Source: Scylla paramamosain (lineage: Eukaryota; Arthropoda; Malacostraca; Decapoda; Portunidae). Taken from it: a stretch of DNA of 64,000 bases. Below, one piece after another: positions 13,490-23,002 of this stretch; within the stretch, counting starts at the first letter, position 1, and every line of letters starts with the position of its first letter. The translations under genes and the position numbers were made by a program. Below the pieces are notes generated by a model. That model ran no database searches. It had not been told where the DNA came from and worked only from the letters and a program-made list of their open reading frames with translations. The stretch lies in the NCBI RefSeq assembly GCF_035594125.1, contig NC_087158.1:10375800-10439799 (forward strand), written 5' to 3'.

Positions 13490-13960
13490 TGGCTCTGGTC
13501 TGCAAGACCGACATCAAAAAGGTTCTGGGACCAGATAATAATAGTCCTCATTTATTGAAGCTGTGTGCAGCCGAGCTCGCCAGTCCAATCACCCAGTTTT
13601 TGCCAGGAATGCCTGGCCTCTCATCTCAGACTTGGCCAGCACTATGGAAGCAGGCCACAGTGTTGGCTCTACATAAAAAGGGTAGCAGGACGGATCCAAA
13701 GGATTGCAGAGGTGTTTGTTGTCGCCTTGGACATCGCTGGCGCCTTTGACAGGGTGTGGCACAAGGGAGTGACAGCCAAGCTGAGGAGCCTCGACGTGTA
13801 TGGTTGACTGCTGCACCTCCTGGAGGACTACCTTCACGGCAGAACCCTTCACACAGTAGTCAACGGCCACTCGATAGTGTGCCTTAGGGCAGTGTCCTCG
13901 AGCCTCTGCTATGGTGTGTATACTTCAACGACATACTGTAACTGATCCCAGTCTCAGGTC
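13490..13960 (+). pseudogene. LINE reverse transcriptase fragment of a further family
   Basis: Two pieces in different frames give reverse-transcriptase landmarks: 'KKVLGPDNNSPHLLKLCAAE' (RT entry region), 'WKQATVLALHKKGSRTDPK' (fingers), then after a deletion near 13712 '[15 protein letters not shown]' (motif A with Asp), and a frameshifted continuation through 'HTVVNGHS' to a corrupted 'VYFNDI'-type segment. The fingers-palm connection of about 60 residues is missing. The wording differs from LINE-A, B and C, so it is a separate, jockey/CR1-group family. No ends of the element can be seen; LINE-B copy B2 starts directly downstream. Confidence 0.7.
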
Positions 13961-14239
13961 ATGGTTTCTAGTGAACAGACGTTTAGTGAGCAGTGACCTT
14001 ACGCTAATATAGCTGGCTAGTGTAGACAAGGCGCCTTGTGTTGCTGGGTCGTCTGGTTGTGTTAGTTCTCCTGTTCTCGAGGCCTTCGTTGCGAAGGTCT
14101 CAGAGGTGGAGGCTAAGTTCCATCGAAGGATCTCAGAAGTGCAGGTTGAGTTTCGTGAGAGGATCTCAGTCCTTACCTAGTAAGGCGACGGAAGAGCAGT
14201 GGTCAGTTGTGTGCAAGGGAGCCAAGAGAGTAAAGGTCC

Positions 14240-14869
14240 TCGGGACGTCTTGTGTGGAGACGAAGAATCCCTTCAGTGTGCTGGAGGAAGTGAAGGAGAT
14301 GGAGGTGAACATGGCGGGAGGAGACAGTTACCCTGCTCCAAGGTAGAGTGCTTGGGTTTGGTGATAGTCAGGTTAGGCACTTAGATAGTGCTTTCTATGT
14401 TAGGGATAGGAAGCGTAGCTCGAGGGTGTGTTTGCCGGGGGCCGGGATAGGGAAGGTAGCTAATAGGCTAGACACGTGCTTGGAAAAAGATGGGACCAAG
14501 CCCATTGTTTTTCTCAGTGCGGGAGGGAGTGATCTTGGTAAGGTCAGGAGTGAGGAACTTATCGGGGGGTTTCGACAGGCTTTGGACAGGATTAGGGACA
14601 AGGGACAAGGGAGGATCTCTGTGGTATGTGGTGTCTTGCCGAGGAGGTGAGTTGGTGCTGAGTGGTTGTCCAGGGCTATTACAGTGAATCACAGGCTCGC
14701 GAATCATTGTAAGAGTAATGGATGGACATTCATCGACAACTGGGATCTTTTCTATGGTAGGGACACCTTGTACGCCAGGGATGGAGTGTATTTATCACGC
14801 CAGGGTGTTCGTGTTTTGGCCGGAACACTCGAGCGGGAGGTAACTGCACTCCAGCACTTTTTTCGTTAG
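14240..14869 (+). pseudogene. LINE-B ORF1 with SGNH-type esterase domain, frameshifted
   Basis: CR1 elements carry an esterase-like domain in ORF1. Here the nucleophile block reads 'GDSQVRHL' (Ser codon 14366-14368), followed by 'VCLPGAGIGKVANRLD', 'PIVFLSAGGSDLGKVRSEE' (block III, where Asn is expected and Ser-Asp is seen), 'NHCKSNGWTFIDNWDLFYG' and the C-terminal block 'ARDGVYLSRQGVRVLAGTLE'. The last block normally holds Asp-x-x-His; here Tyr replaces His, while copy B4 keeps 'DGVH'. Frameshifts near 14340 and 14645 break the frame. The short ATG frame at 14666-14869 is its C-terminal part. Confidence 0.8.
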
Positions 14870-15112
14870 TTGGAAGGGAAGAAAGAGTTGTGAAGAGAAA
14901 ACGAAGGACAAATTAGTTAAATCTAGAAAGGTAGCTAGCTCAAGGAAAGTGAAAAATAGCTCAAGTGTTTACTACACAAACTGTAGAAGTATTTTGAATA
15001 AAATAGACTTGCTTAGAGGAATAGCGTGTGTAGAGAAATTTGATATCATTGCTTTAACTGAAACTTGGTTGGATATGTCAGGAAAAGTAAACCAGAGGTT
15101 AAGATAGATGGT

Positions 15113-15789
15113 TTTTTTTTTTTTTTTTTTTTTTACGTAGGAAGGATACTGGCCAAGGGCAACAAAAATCTAATAAAAAAAAAATGCCCACTGAAATGCC
15201 AGTCCCTAAAAGGGTCAAAGCAGTGGTCAAAAATTGGTGGATAAGTGTCTTGAAACCTCCCTCTTGAAGGAATTCAAGTCATAGGAAGGTGGAAATACAG
15301 AAGCAGGCAAGGAGTTCCAGAGTTTACCAGAGAAAGGGATGAATGATTGAGAATACTGGTTAACTCTTGCGTTAGAGAGGTGGACAGAATAGGAGTGAGA
15401 GAAAGAAGAAAGTCTTGTGCAGCGAGGCCGCGGAAGGAGGGGAGGCATGCAGTTAGCAAGATCAGAAGAGCAGTTAGCATGAAAATAGCGGTAGAAGACA
15501 GCTAGATATGCAACATTGCGGCGGTGAGAGAGAGGCTGAAGACAGTCAGTTAGAGGAGAGGAGTTGATGAGACGAAAAGCTTTTGATTCCACCCTGTCTA
15601 GAACAGCAGTATGAGTGGAACCCCCCCAGACATGTGAAGCATACTCCATACATGGACGGATAAGGCCCTTGTACAGAGTTAGCAGCTGAGGGGGTGAGAA
15701 AAACTGGCGGAGACGTCTCAGAACACCTAACTTCATAGAAGCTGTTTTAGCTAGAGATGAGATGTGAAGTTTCCAGTTCAGATTATAAG
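15113..15789 (-). mobile_element. LINE-A copy A5, short 5'-truncated insertion in B2
   Basis: Only the last ~190 codons and 3' UTR of LINE-A, in opposite orientation to its host. The C-terminal frame (15227-15789) is open from '[20 protein letters not shown]' to 'FKREVSRHLSTNF' and closely resembles A4 and A9. The T-run at about 15112-15134 is its poly(A) tail. The host reads GATGGT-TATACA across the site, as in B4 at 58057-58070. No target duplication beyond one or two T residues is visible. The intact frame suggests a fairly recent event. Confidence 0.9.
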
Positions 15790-17003
15790 TTATACATTGT
15801 CCTATACAAATAGGGGAAAACAGGAGAGGAGGAGGCGTCGCGTTATACGTTAGAGACACATTACAGTGTTGTATTAACAATAGAATTAAAACAGATAACA
15901 AAGCAGAGTCGATATGGGTAGATATTAAGGAAGGATCACAGTCAGTAGTACTGGGAGTAGTGTACAGACCACCGACCAGTACAAAGGAAATAAGCACCTC
16001 ACTGTGGCAGGAAATAAATACAAAATGCAGGTACAGTCAGGTATGTGTGGTAGGAGATTTTAATTTTAGGAATATCGACTGGAATCTCATGGTGGGTAAC
16101 AAGGAAGCAGAGGAATTTCTTATGGTAATTCAGGATATTTTTTTTTTAAACAGGTAGTCGTAGAACCCACAAGGGGAATAATATTCTAGATTTAATTCTT
16201 ACTAATAGGGAGGAAGCAGTCACGCAGGTAAGAGGTTGGAGAACAGATAGGTAACAGTGACCATAGGGAAACTAGGTACAATTTAAAATGGGAAAAAAAC
16301 TTTTAGAAGCAAAAACACTAGTAAAATACCTGACTTTAGGAGAGCAGATTTTGAGGAATTAAAAAGGTACCTCCAAGGAGTTCACTGGCAACGGATGCAG
16401 GGTGAGGTCAGGTCCGGGACGGAGTTGAGAGAGATAAGGCAAGATGAGAGAGGTGAGGTGAGGTCTGAAGGTGTAGGGCAAGAGGAGGGAAGATGTGTCT
16501 GGAAGGGACGGAGGAGAGAGGGAGAGGGAGATAGGTGTGAGTATGTTGGAATGTCAGGTCATGCTGAAATGAGAGGGGTGAGGTCGAGGCGAGTAAATGA
16601 GGGAGTGGAGAGGATGGTAGGGGCCGAGATGAGGGGATTAGGTGAAGTAAATGTAGATGAAATGTATAAATATTTCATAGATAAAGTTCATACAGGTCAG
16701 TTAGCAAATATCCCGTATAGGGCAATAAGATCACAGAAAAATGACCCTAAATGGATGACAATGTTAAAGCATTATATAGGGCGTAAGAGAAGTATATATG
16801 AGACATTAAGGGCAGGTGAAGAAGTTTTAAGGTCACAATATAATGAATTATTTAGAACAGTCAGGAAGTTAACGAGGAAAGCTAAGGGCAATTATGAATT
16901 AAAGGTAGCCAGCCAGGCGAAGACGGACCCCAAGGGATTCTATCTGGTATACAGGACGAAGAATAATGATACTATAGGTCCATTAAGGACAGCAGATGGG
17001 GAG
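15790..17003 (+). pseudogene. LINE-B ORF2 endonuclease and linker, broken
   Basis: Continues the endonuclease begun at 14950-15110 ('IDLLRGIACVEKFDIIALTE', then 'TWLD'). After A5 it gives 'RRRGGVALYVRDT'-like sequence, 'VYRPPTSTKEI', and the metal-binding 'VVGDFNFRNIDW' (about 16045-16085). The linker frame at 16395-17021 includes 'VDEMYKYFIDKVHTGQLANI' and 'RAIRSQKNDPKWM'. It is open for about 200 codons until the LTR insertion at 17004. Frameshifts occur near 16140 and 16260. Confidence 0.8.
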
Positions 17004-17232
17004 TGTGTGGTTGTTAGCTAGTTGTGTGAACGAGTGAATGAGCGAGACTTGTGTGAGGCATGAATACGTGTATGAGTGAACGAGCTAGGCTTCAGTCATA
17101 AGTGTTAAGTGGAAGTGCGCGGCCTGGCGCCGGGAGATCACCTACCTCCAGCCTTCTGTTCACACCTCCTGTGAATAAACACCTGCACTGTTACCTGCGT
17201 TTCCTGTGCCCCTGCTGGTCAAGAGTCGAACA
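17004..17232 (+). repeat. 5' LTR (229 bp)
   Basis: Starts TGTGTGG and ends GTCGAACA. It contains AATAAA (about 17174-17179), a plausible polyadenylation signal. No TATA-like box is obvious. Identical by eye to 20582-20810. Confidence 0.95.
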
Positions 17233-17250
17233 TGGCGCAGTGAGTAGGAT
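17233..17250 (+). other. Candidate primer-binding site
   Basis: TGGCGCAGTGAGTAGGAT starts immediately after the 5' LTR. TGG is the expected complement of a tRNA 3' CCA end. I could not assign the tRNA. Confidence 0.55.
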
Positions 17251-17281
17251 CAGGACAAGGCTGCAGTGGGTACGGCGCAGA

Positions 17282-20200
17282 ATGGAGAAGCAGTTGGAGG
17301 CGCTGGCTGCCCTGCTAGCGCGACAGTCGGAGCAGAGTCAGGCTCTGCTAGCGCGACAGTCGGAGCAGAGTCAGGCTCGCGAGGAGCGTTTAACCCAGCT
17401 GCTGGAGAGAGTGGGGACACAAGCTCCCAGTCGCACCACGGCGAGCAATGAAGGCGAAACCACAGCCCGCAGCACGTCTACCCAGGGCGCGAGGTTCCCG
17501 ACGTCCGCCACCATCATTCCTCACTTAACGGCGTCAGCATCTTTACGTGAGTTCGACACGTGGCGCCATAAGTTTGAAGGATACGTAACCCTCGCCAGGA
17601 TAGACTGTCTCTCCCTGGCTGAGCAGAGGGCGGCACTCGCTGCTGTCCTAGACGACGAGTGGACCCGTACACTTCGCTACGGGATAAGCTTACCGAGAGA
17701 CGCGGAGTTAAGAACCATCCTCGATGCAATGTGTGAGTACCTGCGAAGCCAGCGCAACATCATCATGGATAGAAGAGACTTCTACTCCCGCGTGCAAGAA
17801 ACGCAAGAAGGTTTTGACGACTTTTTATGTGCTGTAAAGGAAATCGCCAATTTCTGTGACTTTTGCGACCAGTGCATAAACCATCAGCTGCGTGACAGAA
17901 TTGTCGTTGGGACACGAGACGAAGTGGCTCTGAAACGCATGCTGGAAAACAAGAAACTCACCCTTGAAAACGCCATAGATATTTGCAGAGCATCGGAGAG
18001 CGCTAACCAGTGTAGTGCAGTACTAAGGGGCGGCTCTCACTCTTCGAGCCATGGTGTGAACGCTGTCTCGAACTACAGGAAGGGCAGTTTCGGGGGCTCA
18101 AGCCCCACGGGCTGTTATCGTTGTGGCAAAGATTGTCGCAGTGACAAAAGGGGATGCCAGGCAATAGATAAAGTGTGTCGTAACTGCGGGAAAAGAGGGC
18201 ATTTTGCGAGTGTATGTCAGCAGACAGTGAGGAAACGACGAGGAGCTTCGAGGAGTTCCTCAACTGTCTCTCCTCATCGCGGTGCAGGCCCGAGGCGGGG
18301 AGCCAGTGCCAGTGTATACCAGCTCTTATCAGGCGTATACACAAAGACGGTGACGGCACGACCTGCGCCCCAGGTGCTCATTACCGCCACACATCCCGCT
18401 GGAAGAGACAAGATTACGTGGACTCCTGACTCTGGGGCCGAAACGACCGTTATTGGCCTCGACACGGCAACACTCCTTGGAATCCCGCCCTCCAGCTTGG
18501 CGCCCGCTGATGGTGATGGACTTTATGCTGCCGGTAATCACCCCCTCACCTGTGTAGGAACTTTCTCGTCGCACTTGCAACTGGGCGACAGGGAAGCTGA
18601 GACTGTTGTGAGCGTGGTGAAGGAGGTGAAGGGGGCGCTGCTTAGCTGGTACGATTCCATCGCTCTCGGAATCCTCCCCGAAGATTTTCCGGCTCAAATC
18701 CGACCGCTACGCAGGGAAGAACAGCACACCGGCAACAGCTCCATCAAGTACCCGACCGCCTCGCAGCCACCTCTATCTACGCCCACAGAAGTGATCAGCT
18801 GGCCTCATTCCTACGACCCAACGCCACAGCAGCGTGCGGGGCACGCTGCTGCTGTGATCAAGGCCTTTCCCAGCGTCTTCGAAGCAAAGGAAGGTTTACG
18901 TGCAATGGCTGGTGGATCCATGGCCATCGAGTTGACAGACGACGCCCTCTCACGTGCTCCAGTACAGGACCCAGTGGAGGAAGAGGATGCTGCTACTTCT
19001 GGTGACCTCGACCCTCTCCACTCAGCGGTCATCTCAGCGTTATCTGCCACCAATGAGGACGGCGTCCGCTTAGCACCACTCCAGGATCAGACTGTGGAAA
19101 TGGTACGTGCCGCAGCAGCAAGAGACGGGGAGTACTGCTTGCTCAAGAACGTCATCATCGAGGGCTTCCCTGATCATTGCCACGACCTCGATCACCGCTT
19201 GCGTACGTACTGGCCGGTGCGCAGTCTGCTGGCCGTAGACGACGACCTGGTGGTTTACGGGCCGAGGCTTCTTATTCCTCACAGCCTCCGCCGAGAAACA
19301 CTAGAGCGACTCCATGACAGTCATCAGGGGATGGAGCGCACCAAGCGACGGGCCCGACAAACGGTGTACTGGCCTGGTATGGACAGAGACGTTGAGAACG
19401 TCGTTTCTGGATGCTCACTATGCCGTCCACTCCTACCAAGCCAAGCCAACGAACCTCTCTGGCAGGACACGGACACACCCAGCAGGGTGTTTGAGTCAGT
19501 TTCTGCAGACTACTTCCACGCAGCAGGCCGTACATACCTCGTGTATGTAGATCGCTTGTCTGGGTGGCCTCACGTGTCTGCATGCTCACGTCCAGCATCG
19601 GCTGATCAGCTCGTTCGTGTCCTTCGGGGTGTGTTCGCCGACACGGGCGTGCCTGTTCTCCTGAGGACTGACGGTGGACCGCAGTTCACTTCTTCATCGG
19701 TACGGCGCTTCCTGGCTCGATGGGGGGTGGAGCATCGTGTATCTTCACCTCATTATCCACGCTCCAATGGTCACGCCGAGGCAGCGGTCAAGTCCGTGAA
19801 GAAGCTGATCCTCACGACCACACAGCAGGGACACCTGGACGAGGATGCGTTCGCTCGCGGGTTGCTGGAACTGCGCAACACTCCGAGGGCGGAAGGGCGA
19901 TCACCAGCACAAGTCCTCTTCGGTCATCCTATGAGGTCCTGTGTCCCGGCTCATCATCGCTCATACGCTCAGCAGTGGCAGCGCGCTGCTGATGAGTGCG
20001 ACGCCAAGGCAGAGCGACTGAGGAAGAAAGCGAAACTTCGCCACGACGCGTCCGCCCGTACTCTTCCTCTCCTGCACCTCGGTGGCCACGTCGACGTTCA
20101 AGATCACACGACAGGCCTCTGGGATCGCCTGGGTGTCATCGTGGCTGTTGGGCGAAGGAGAGACTACCTCATCAAGATGGGCAGCGGTCGCGTGATGTGG

Positions 20201-20443
20201 CGTAATAGAAGACACCTACGCCCACACAGACCTCTTGCTCCCCTTCCTGTCGAGCAGCACACCGCTCATGGCGGTGCAGCGCTTCAGCATCAGGGTCACG
20301 AGGAACACCACCATCCCGGCAGCCCGGAGCATCAGGGTAACGGGGTACACCGTGGCCGAGAGCAACCAGAGCGTCGAAGCAGCCGACAGCGTAGGGAGCC
20401 GAGACGACTGCAGGTGCGGTGGCACCGTAGCACCTACGATTAG
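17282..20443 (+). CDS. Gag-protease-integrase polyprotein without RT/RNase H (1053 codons)
   Basis: The first ATG after the LTR in the open frame is at 17282; upstream codons in this frame lie in the LTR and leader. Domains by residue: Gln/Arg-rich start with an exact 11-residue duplication (about 11-32), gag capsid-like region (about 75-245), zinc knuckles (about 277-312; the second is a clean CX2CX4HX4C, 'CRNCGKRGHFASVC', from residue 299), and aspartic protease 'DSGAE' with Asp383. At about residue 553 the frame passes from 'MAIELTDDA', a sequence that precedes RT in related elements, straight to 'LSRAPVQDP', which normally follows RNase H as 'ADALSRAP'. Integrase follows, with an HX2H-CX2C finger (about 676-710) and catalytic Asp743, Asp797 and Glu833 (spacing DX35E), then a C-terminal tail rich in His, Arg and Gln. 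There are no stops or frameshifts. It should make capsid, protease and integrase, but needs reverse transcriptase in trans. Confidence 0.92.
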   Translation: MEKQLEALAALLARQSEQSQALLARQSEQSQAREERLTQLLERVGTQAPSRTTASNEGETTARSTSTQGARFPTSATIIPHLTASASLREFDTWRHKFEGYVTLARIDCLSLAEQRAALAAVLDDEWTRTLRYGISLPRDAELRTILDAMCEYLRSQRNIIMDRRDFYSRVQETQEGFDDFLCAVKEIANFCDFCDQCINHQLRDRIVVGTRDEVALKRMLENKKLTLENAIDICRASESANQCSAVLRGGSHSSSHGVNAVSNYRKGSFGGSSPTGCYRCGKDCRSDKRGCQAIDKVCRNCGKRGHFASVCQQTVRKRRGASRSSSTVSPHRGAGPRRGASASVYQLLSGVYTKTVTARPAPQVLITATHPAGRDKITWTPDSGAETTVIGLDTATLLGIPPSSLAPADGDGLYAAGNHPLTCVGTFSSHLQLGDREAETVVSVVKEVKGALLSWYDSIALGILPEDFPAQIRPLRREEQHTGNSSIKYPTASQPPLSTPTEVISWPHSYDPTPQQRAGHAAAVIKAFPSVFEAKEGLRAMAGGSMAIELTDDALSRAPVQDPVEEEDAATSGDLDPLHSAVISALSATNEDGVRLAPLQDQTVEMVRAAAARDGEYCLLKNVIIEGFPDHCHDLDHRLRTYWPVRSLLAVDDDLVVYGPRLLIPHSLRRETLERLHDSHQGMERTKRRARQTVYWPGMDRDVENVVSGCSLCRPLLPSQANEPLWQDTDTPSRVFESVSADYFHAAGRTYLVYVDRLSGWPHVSACSRPASADQLVRVLRGVFADTGVPVLLRTDGGPQFTSSSVRRFLARWGVEHRVSSPHYPRSNGHAEAAVKSVKKLILTTTQQGHLDEDAFARGLLELRNTPRAEGRSPAQVLFGHPMRSCVPAHHRSYAQQWQRAADECDAKAERLRKKAKLRHDASARTLPLLHLGGHVDVQDHTTGLWDRLGVIVAVGRRRDYLIKMGSGRVMWRNRRHLRPHRPLAPLPVEQHTAHGGAALQHQGHEEHHHPGSPEHQGNGVHRGREQPERRSSRQRREPRRLQVRWHRSTYD
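17312..17377 (+). repeat. Exact 33-bp tandem duplication in gag
   Basis: 17312-17344 and 17345-17377 are identical and encode LLARQSEQSQA twice in frame. Confidence 0.95.
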
Positions 20444-20572
20444 TCGTACGTGTTCATTGTACGCTGTGTTTGTTTTGTGTATATGTACCGTGTTTTCTGT
20501 ACTTCAATCATTGTAACTTTGTTTCATGTGTTACGGTAGCCATAACAAAGATAAGGAATCTTCCTTATGTCT

Positions 20573-20581
20573 CGGGGGAGG
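20573..20581 (+). other. Candidate polypurine tract
   Basis: GGGGGAGG directly before the 3' LTR, the usual position of the plus-strand primer. Confidence 0.6.
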
Positions 20582-20810
20582 TGTGTGGTTGTTAGCTAGT
20601 TGTGTGAACGAGTGAATGAGCGAGACTTGTGTGAGGCATGAATACGTGTATGAGTGAACGAGCTAGGCTTCAGTCATAAGTGTTAAGTGGAAGTGCGCGG
20701 CCTGGCGCCGGGAGATCACCTACCTCCAGCCTTCTGTTCACACCTCCTGTGAATAAACACCTGCACTGTTACCTGCGTTTCCTGTGCCCCTGCTGGTCAA
20801 GAGTCGAACA
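20582..20810 (+). repeat. 3' LTR (229 bp)
   Basis: Identical by eye to the 5' LTR, including AATAAA at 20752-20757. Followed by the GGGAG duplication. Confidence 0.95.
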
Positions 20811-21803
20811 GGGAGCTGGTTAGTTCTGGGGAGGAGATTAGTAAAATTCTGAATGAGTATTTTTTAACTGTCTTTACCCAGGAAAACATGCAGGATATAC
20901 CAGATAGTGAACAGATGTTTAGAGCAGATGAGAATGAGAGGCTGACAGATATTTCCATAACTAGGGAAATAGTGGAACAGGAGATAGATAGGCTTAAAAA
21001 GTTCAAGACACCAGGACCAAATGAAATATATCCCAGAGTACTTAAGGAATGCAAAGAGGTTATTAGTGAGCCGTTAGTTTCTGTCTTTAGGAAATCACTG
21101 GAGTCGGGTGAGGTACCAATAATGTGGAGGCAGGCTAATGTAGTACCCATCTTTAAGAAAGGAGATAAAACTTTAGCGTCTAACTATAGACCTGTCAGCT
21201 TAACTTCAGTTGTAGGTAAAATATTAGTTAATAATAGCGAGGAACATTAAAGAACATTTAGACAAACTTAACATGATACATCAGTCACAGCATGGGTTCA
21301 CGAAAGGGAAGTCCTGCCTAACAAACTTGTTAAGTTTTCACAGTAAAGTGTACGAGGCAGTAGATAACGGTGATAGTTATGATATCTTATATCTGGACTT
21401 TAGTAAAGCATTTGACAAGGTACCCCATCAAAGGCTCCTGAGAAAGGTCAGGGCACACGGGATAGATGGGAAATCGCTGGAGTCGGGTGAGGTACCAGTA
21501 ATGTGGAGGCAGGCTGATGTAGTACCCATCTTTAAGAAAGGAGATAAAACTTTAGCGTTTAACTATAGACCTGTCAGCTTAACTTCAGTTGTAGGTAATA
21601 ATTTTATATTAGAGTCAATAATAGCGAGGAACATTAAAGAACATTTAGACAAACATAACTTGATACATCAGTCACAGCATGGCTTCACGAAGGGGAAGTC
21701 TTGCCTGACAAACTTGCTAAGTTTTTACAGTAAAGTGTACGAGGCAGTAGATAACGGTGATAGTTATGATATCTTATATCTGGAATTTAGTAAAGCATTT
21801 GGC
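20811..21803 (+). pseudogene. LINE-B reverse transcriptase start with an internal diverged duplication
   Basis: Begins with 'SSGEEISKILNEYF', 'TVFTQENMQDIPDSEQMFRA', then 'KFKTPGPNEIYPRVLKECK' and the fingers segment 'PIFKKGDKTLASNYRPVSLT', and reaches motif A 'LYLDFSKAFDKVPHQRLLRK'. At 21471 the sequence restarts at 'SLESGEVPVMW' and repeats the fingers-to-motif-A stretch to 21803 (period 379 bp from 21092). The two units differ by a few per cent and by indels near 21220 and 21600. Motif C and everything after are absent. A frameshift near 21222 splits unit one. It cannot encode an active polymerase. Confidence 0.85.
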
Positions 21804-22990
21804 TTGGAAGAAGAGTGGTTAATCCTTACTGTCCATCAGAAAGAGGGTTGCCATACTATAGATGATTGAGAGTCTTCCTTTCGTGGATAAACTGAAAAGG
21901 TTTAGAATAATTTTTTCAACCACCGTTGGTCCATGGTATTTTTTGGATTCCACAAGACGTTCTCTATATTTGCCGATAAACTTGAAATGAATGCTCGTAA
22001 TCTTAAATTTATGGAAAATTCAGTATGACAAATTTAATCTAAATAGATAATTGTCATTATTTTATCATCACTTTTTAGGATACTTATCACCATTTTTTTT
22101 TTTTATTGTAGCAAGTAAGTAGTATTTAGAACTTTTTTTAATCGAATCTAAAATAAATGTTCAAGATTCACATTCCTCTATGTGAGCAGGGCTTGAATAC
22201 CTGTAATGTACGGCCATGTGTTGATTTTTGTCAGCTGCTGCGCGGCTACTTACAACAACACTATCGTAAAATGCGTTGGCCATTATCCACCAAACAGTTG
22301 AGCTAATTAGATTTTCATGCCTATTGTACGTTAAGTCGAAAAAGACTAATCGACCTGCAGTGAAAAGCAATACTCGTTGAAAGTTAAGATCAACTCCTAA
22401 CACAGTGCACAGGATTTCGACAATATTCATTGATAAACTTGAGATGAATGTACATTATCTTTATGGTTCACTTCCTACAGTGAAAAGCTTGTCAGTGCGA
22501 AGAGAATCCAAAAGTCTGGTTGTAAAGAAAAATTAATTAGTCAATTTTGTAAGCATTTGCGTGTTGTATACTCTTGCTTATCTTTTTTTTTTTTATCGAT
22601 TTTGTGGGTGAATGTAAAAGTATTCGTATATTTTTAGAAACGTATATCTGTAAGAAATATATTTTAGATTAATAATATAAAGTTATGTTTTGAAGAAATA
22701 CATTTCAAACCAAAATTTTTGTTGCGTAAATTAAATTTATCCTTATCTATAATTGAAATGGTCCACGACATTAGGCGTTTTACCCCTTTTATAAAATGTA
22801 GTAGAGGATAAATACTAACTATGCTGCACAGGACACTACACATACTCGTACATACCTGGTTACGTCTACCTTAGCTGATGTTTACAGAGGAACTGACAGT
22901 GTGAAAAAGAACAGTACTTACAAACCATTCCTAGGTTCTGACACCCTTCCGTGAGCTTTTCAGAAATTCATGTGTCCTCGAAGCCTTGGA
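21804..22990. other. Anonymous AT-rich stretch
   Basis: A weak direct repeat is visible ('GATAAACTTGAAATGAATG' near 21976 and 'GATAAACTTGAGATGAATG' near 22432). Nothing coding is supported. Confidence 0.5.
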
Positions 22991-23002
22991 CGATAAATTA
23001 CT

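Larger units (their letters stand above)
17004..20810 (+). mobile_element. Young Gypsy-type LTR retrotransposon lacking RT and RNase H
   Basis: Two 229-bp LTRs (17004-17232 and 20582-20810), beginning TG and ending CA, appear identical base for base. GGGAG flanks the element on both sides (16999-17003 and 20811-20815), a 5-bp target-site duplication. A primer-binding-like TGG follows the 5' LTR and a purine run precedes the 3' LTR. The interior is one long frame (17282-20443) with gag, protease and integrase but no polymerase. It is clearly richer in G+C than its surroundings. Identical LTRs indicate very recent insertion. The integrase wording suggests a Mag/K02A2.6-like gypsy lineage; that assignment is tentative. 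Confidence 0.93.
13961..21803 (+). mobile_element. LINE-B copy B2 (CR1-like) with two nested insertions
   Basis: Read in order: 5' region and ORF1 (about 14000-14869), ORF2 endonuclease (14930-15110), insertion of A5 (15113-15789), rest of endonuclease and linker (15790-17003), insertion of an LTR retrotransposon (17004-20810), then the RT start to motif A (20811-21803). The flanks of both insertions rejoin cleanly when compared with B4, which lacks them (58062 for the first, 59225 for the second). The 3' half of RT and the 3' UTR are absent. The left boundary at 13961 is approximate. Confidence 0.8.

Noticed and set aside
15790..15997. N-terminal part of a 256-codon minus-strand frame (15227-15997)
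   Set aside because: Only 15227-15789 is LINE-A coding; the rest is an accidental read-through into antisense LINE-B.
17102..17281. N-terminal extension of the LTR polyprotein upstream of ATG 17282
   Set aside because: It begins at a GTG inside the LTR and runs through the primer-binding region; the first ATG after the LTR is the sensible start.
18329..18697. Several 60-120 codon frames antisense or out of frame within 17102-20443
   Set aside because: Shadow frames of the GC-rich gag-integrase ORF; none has a motif.
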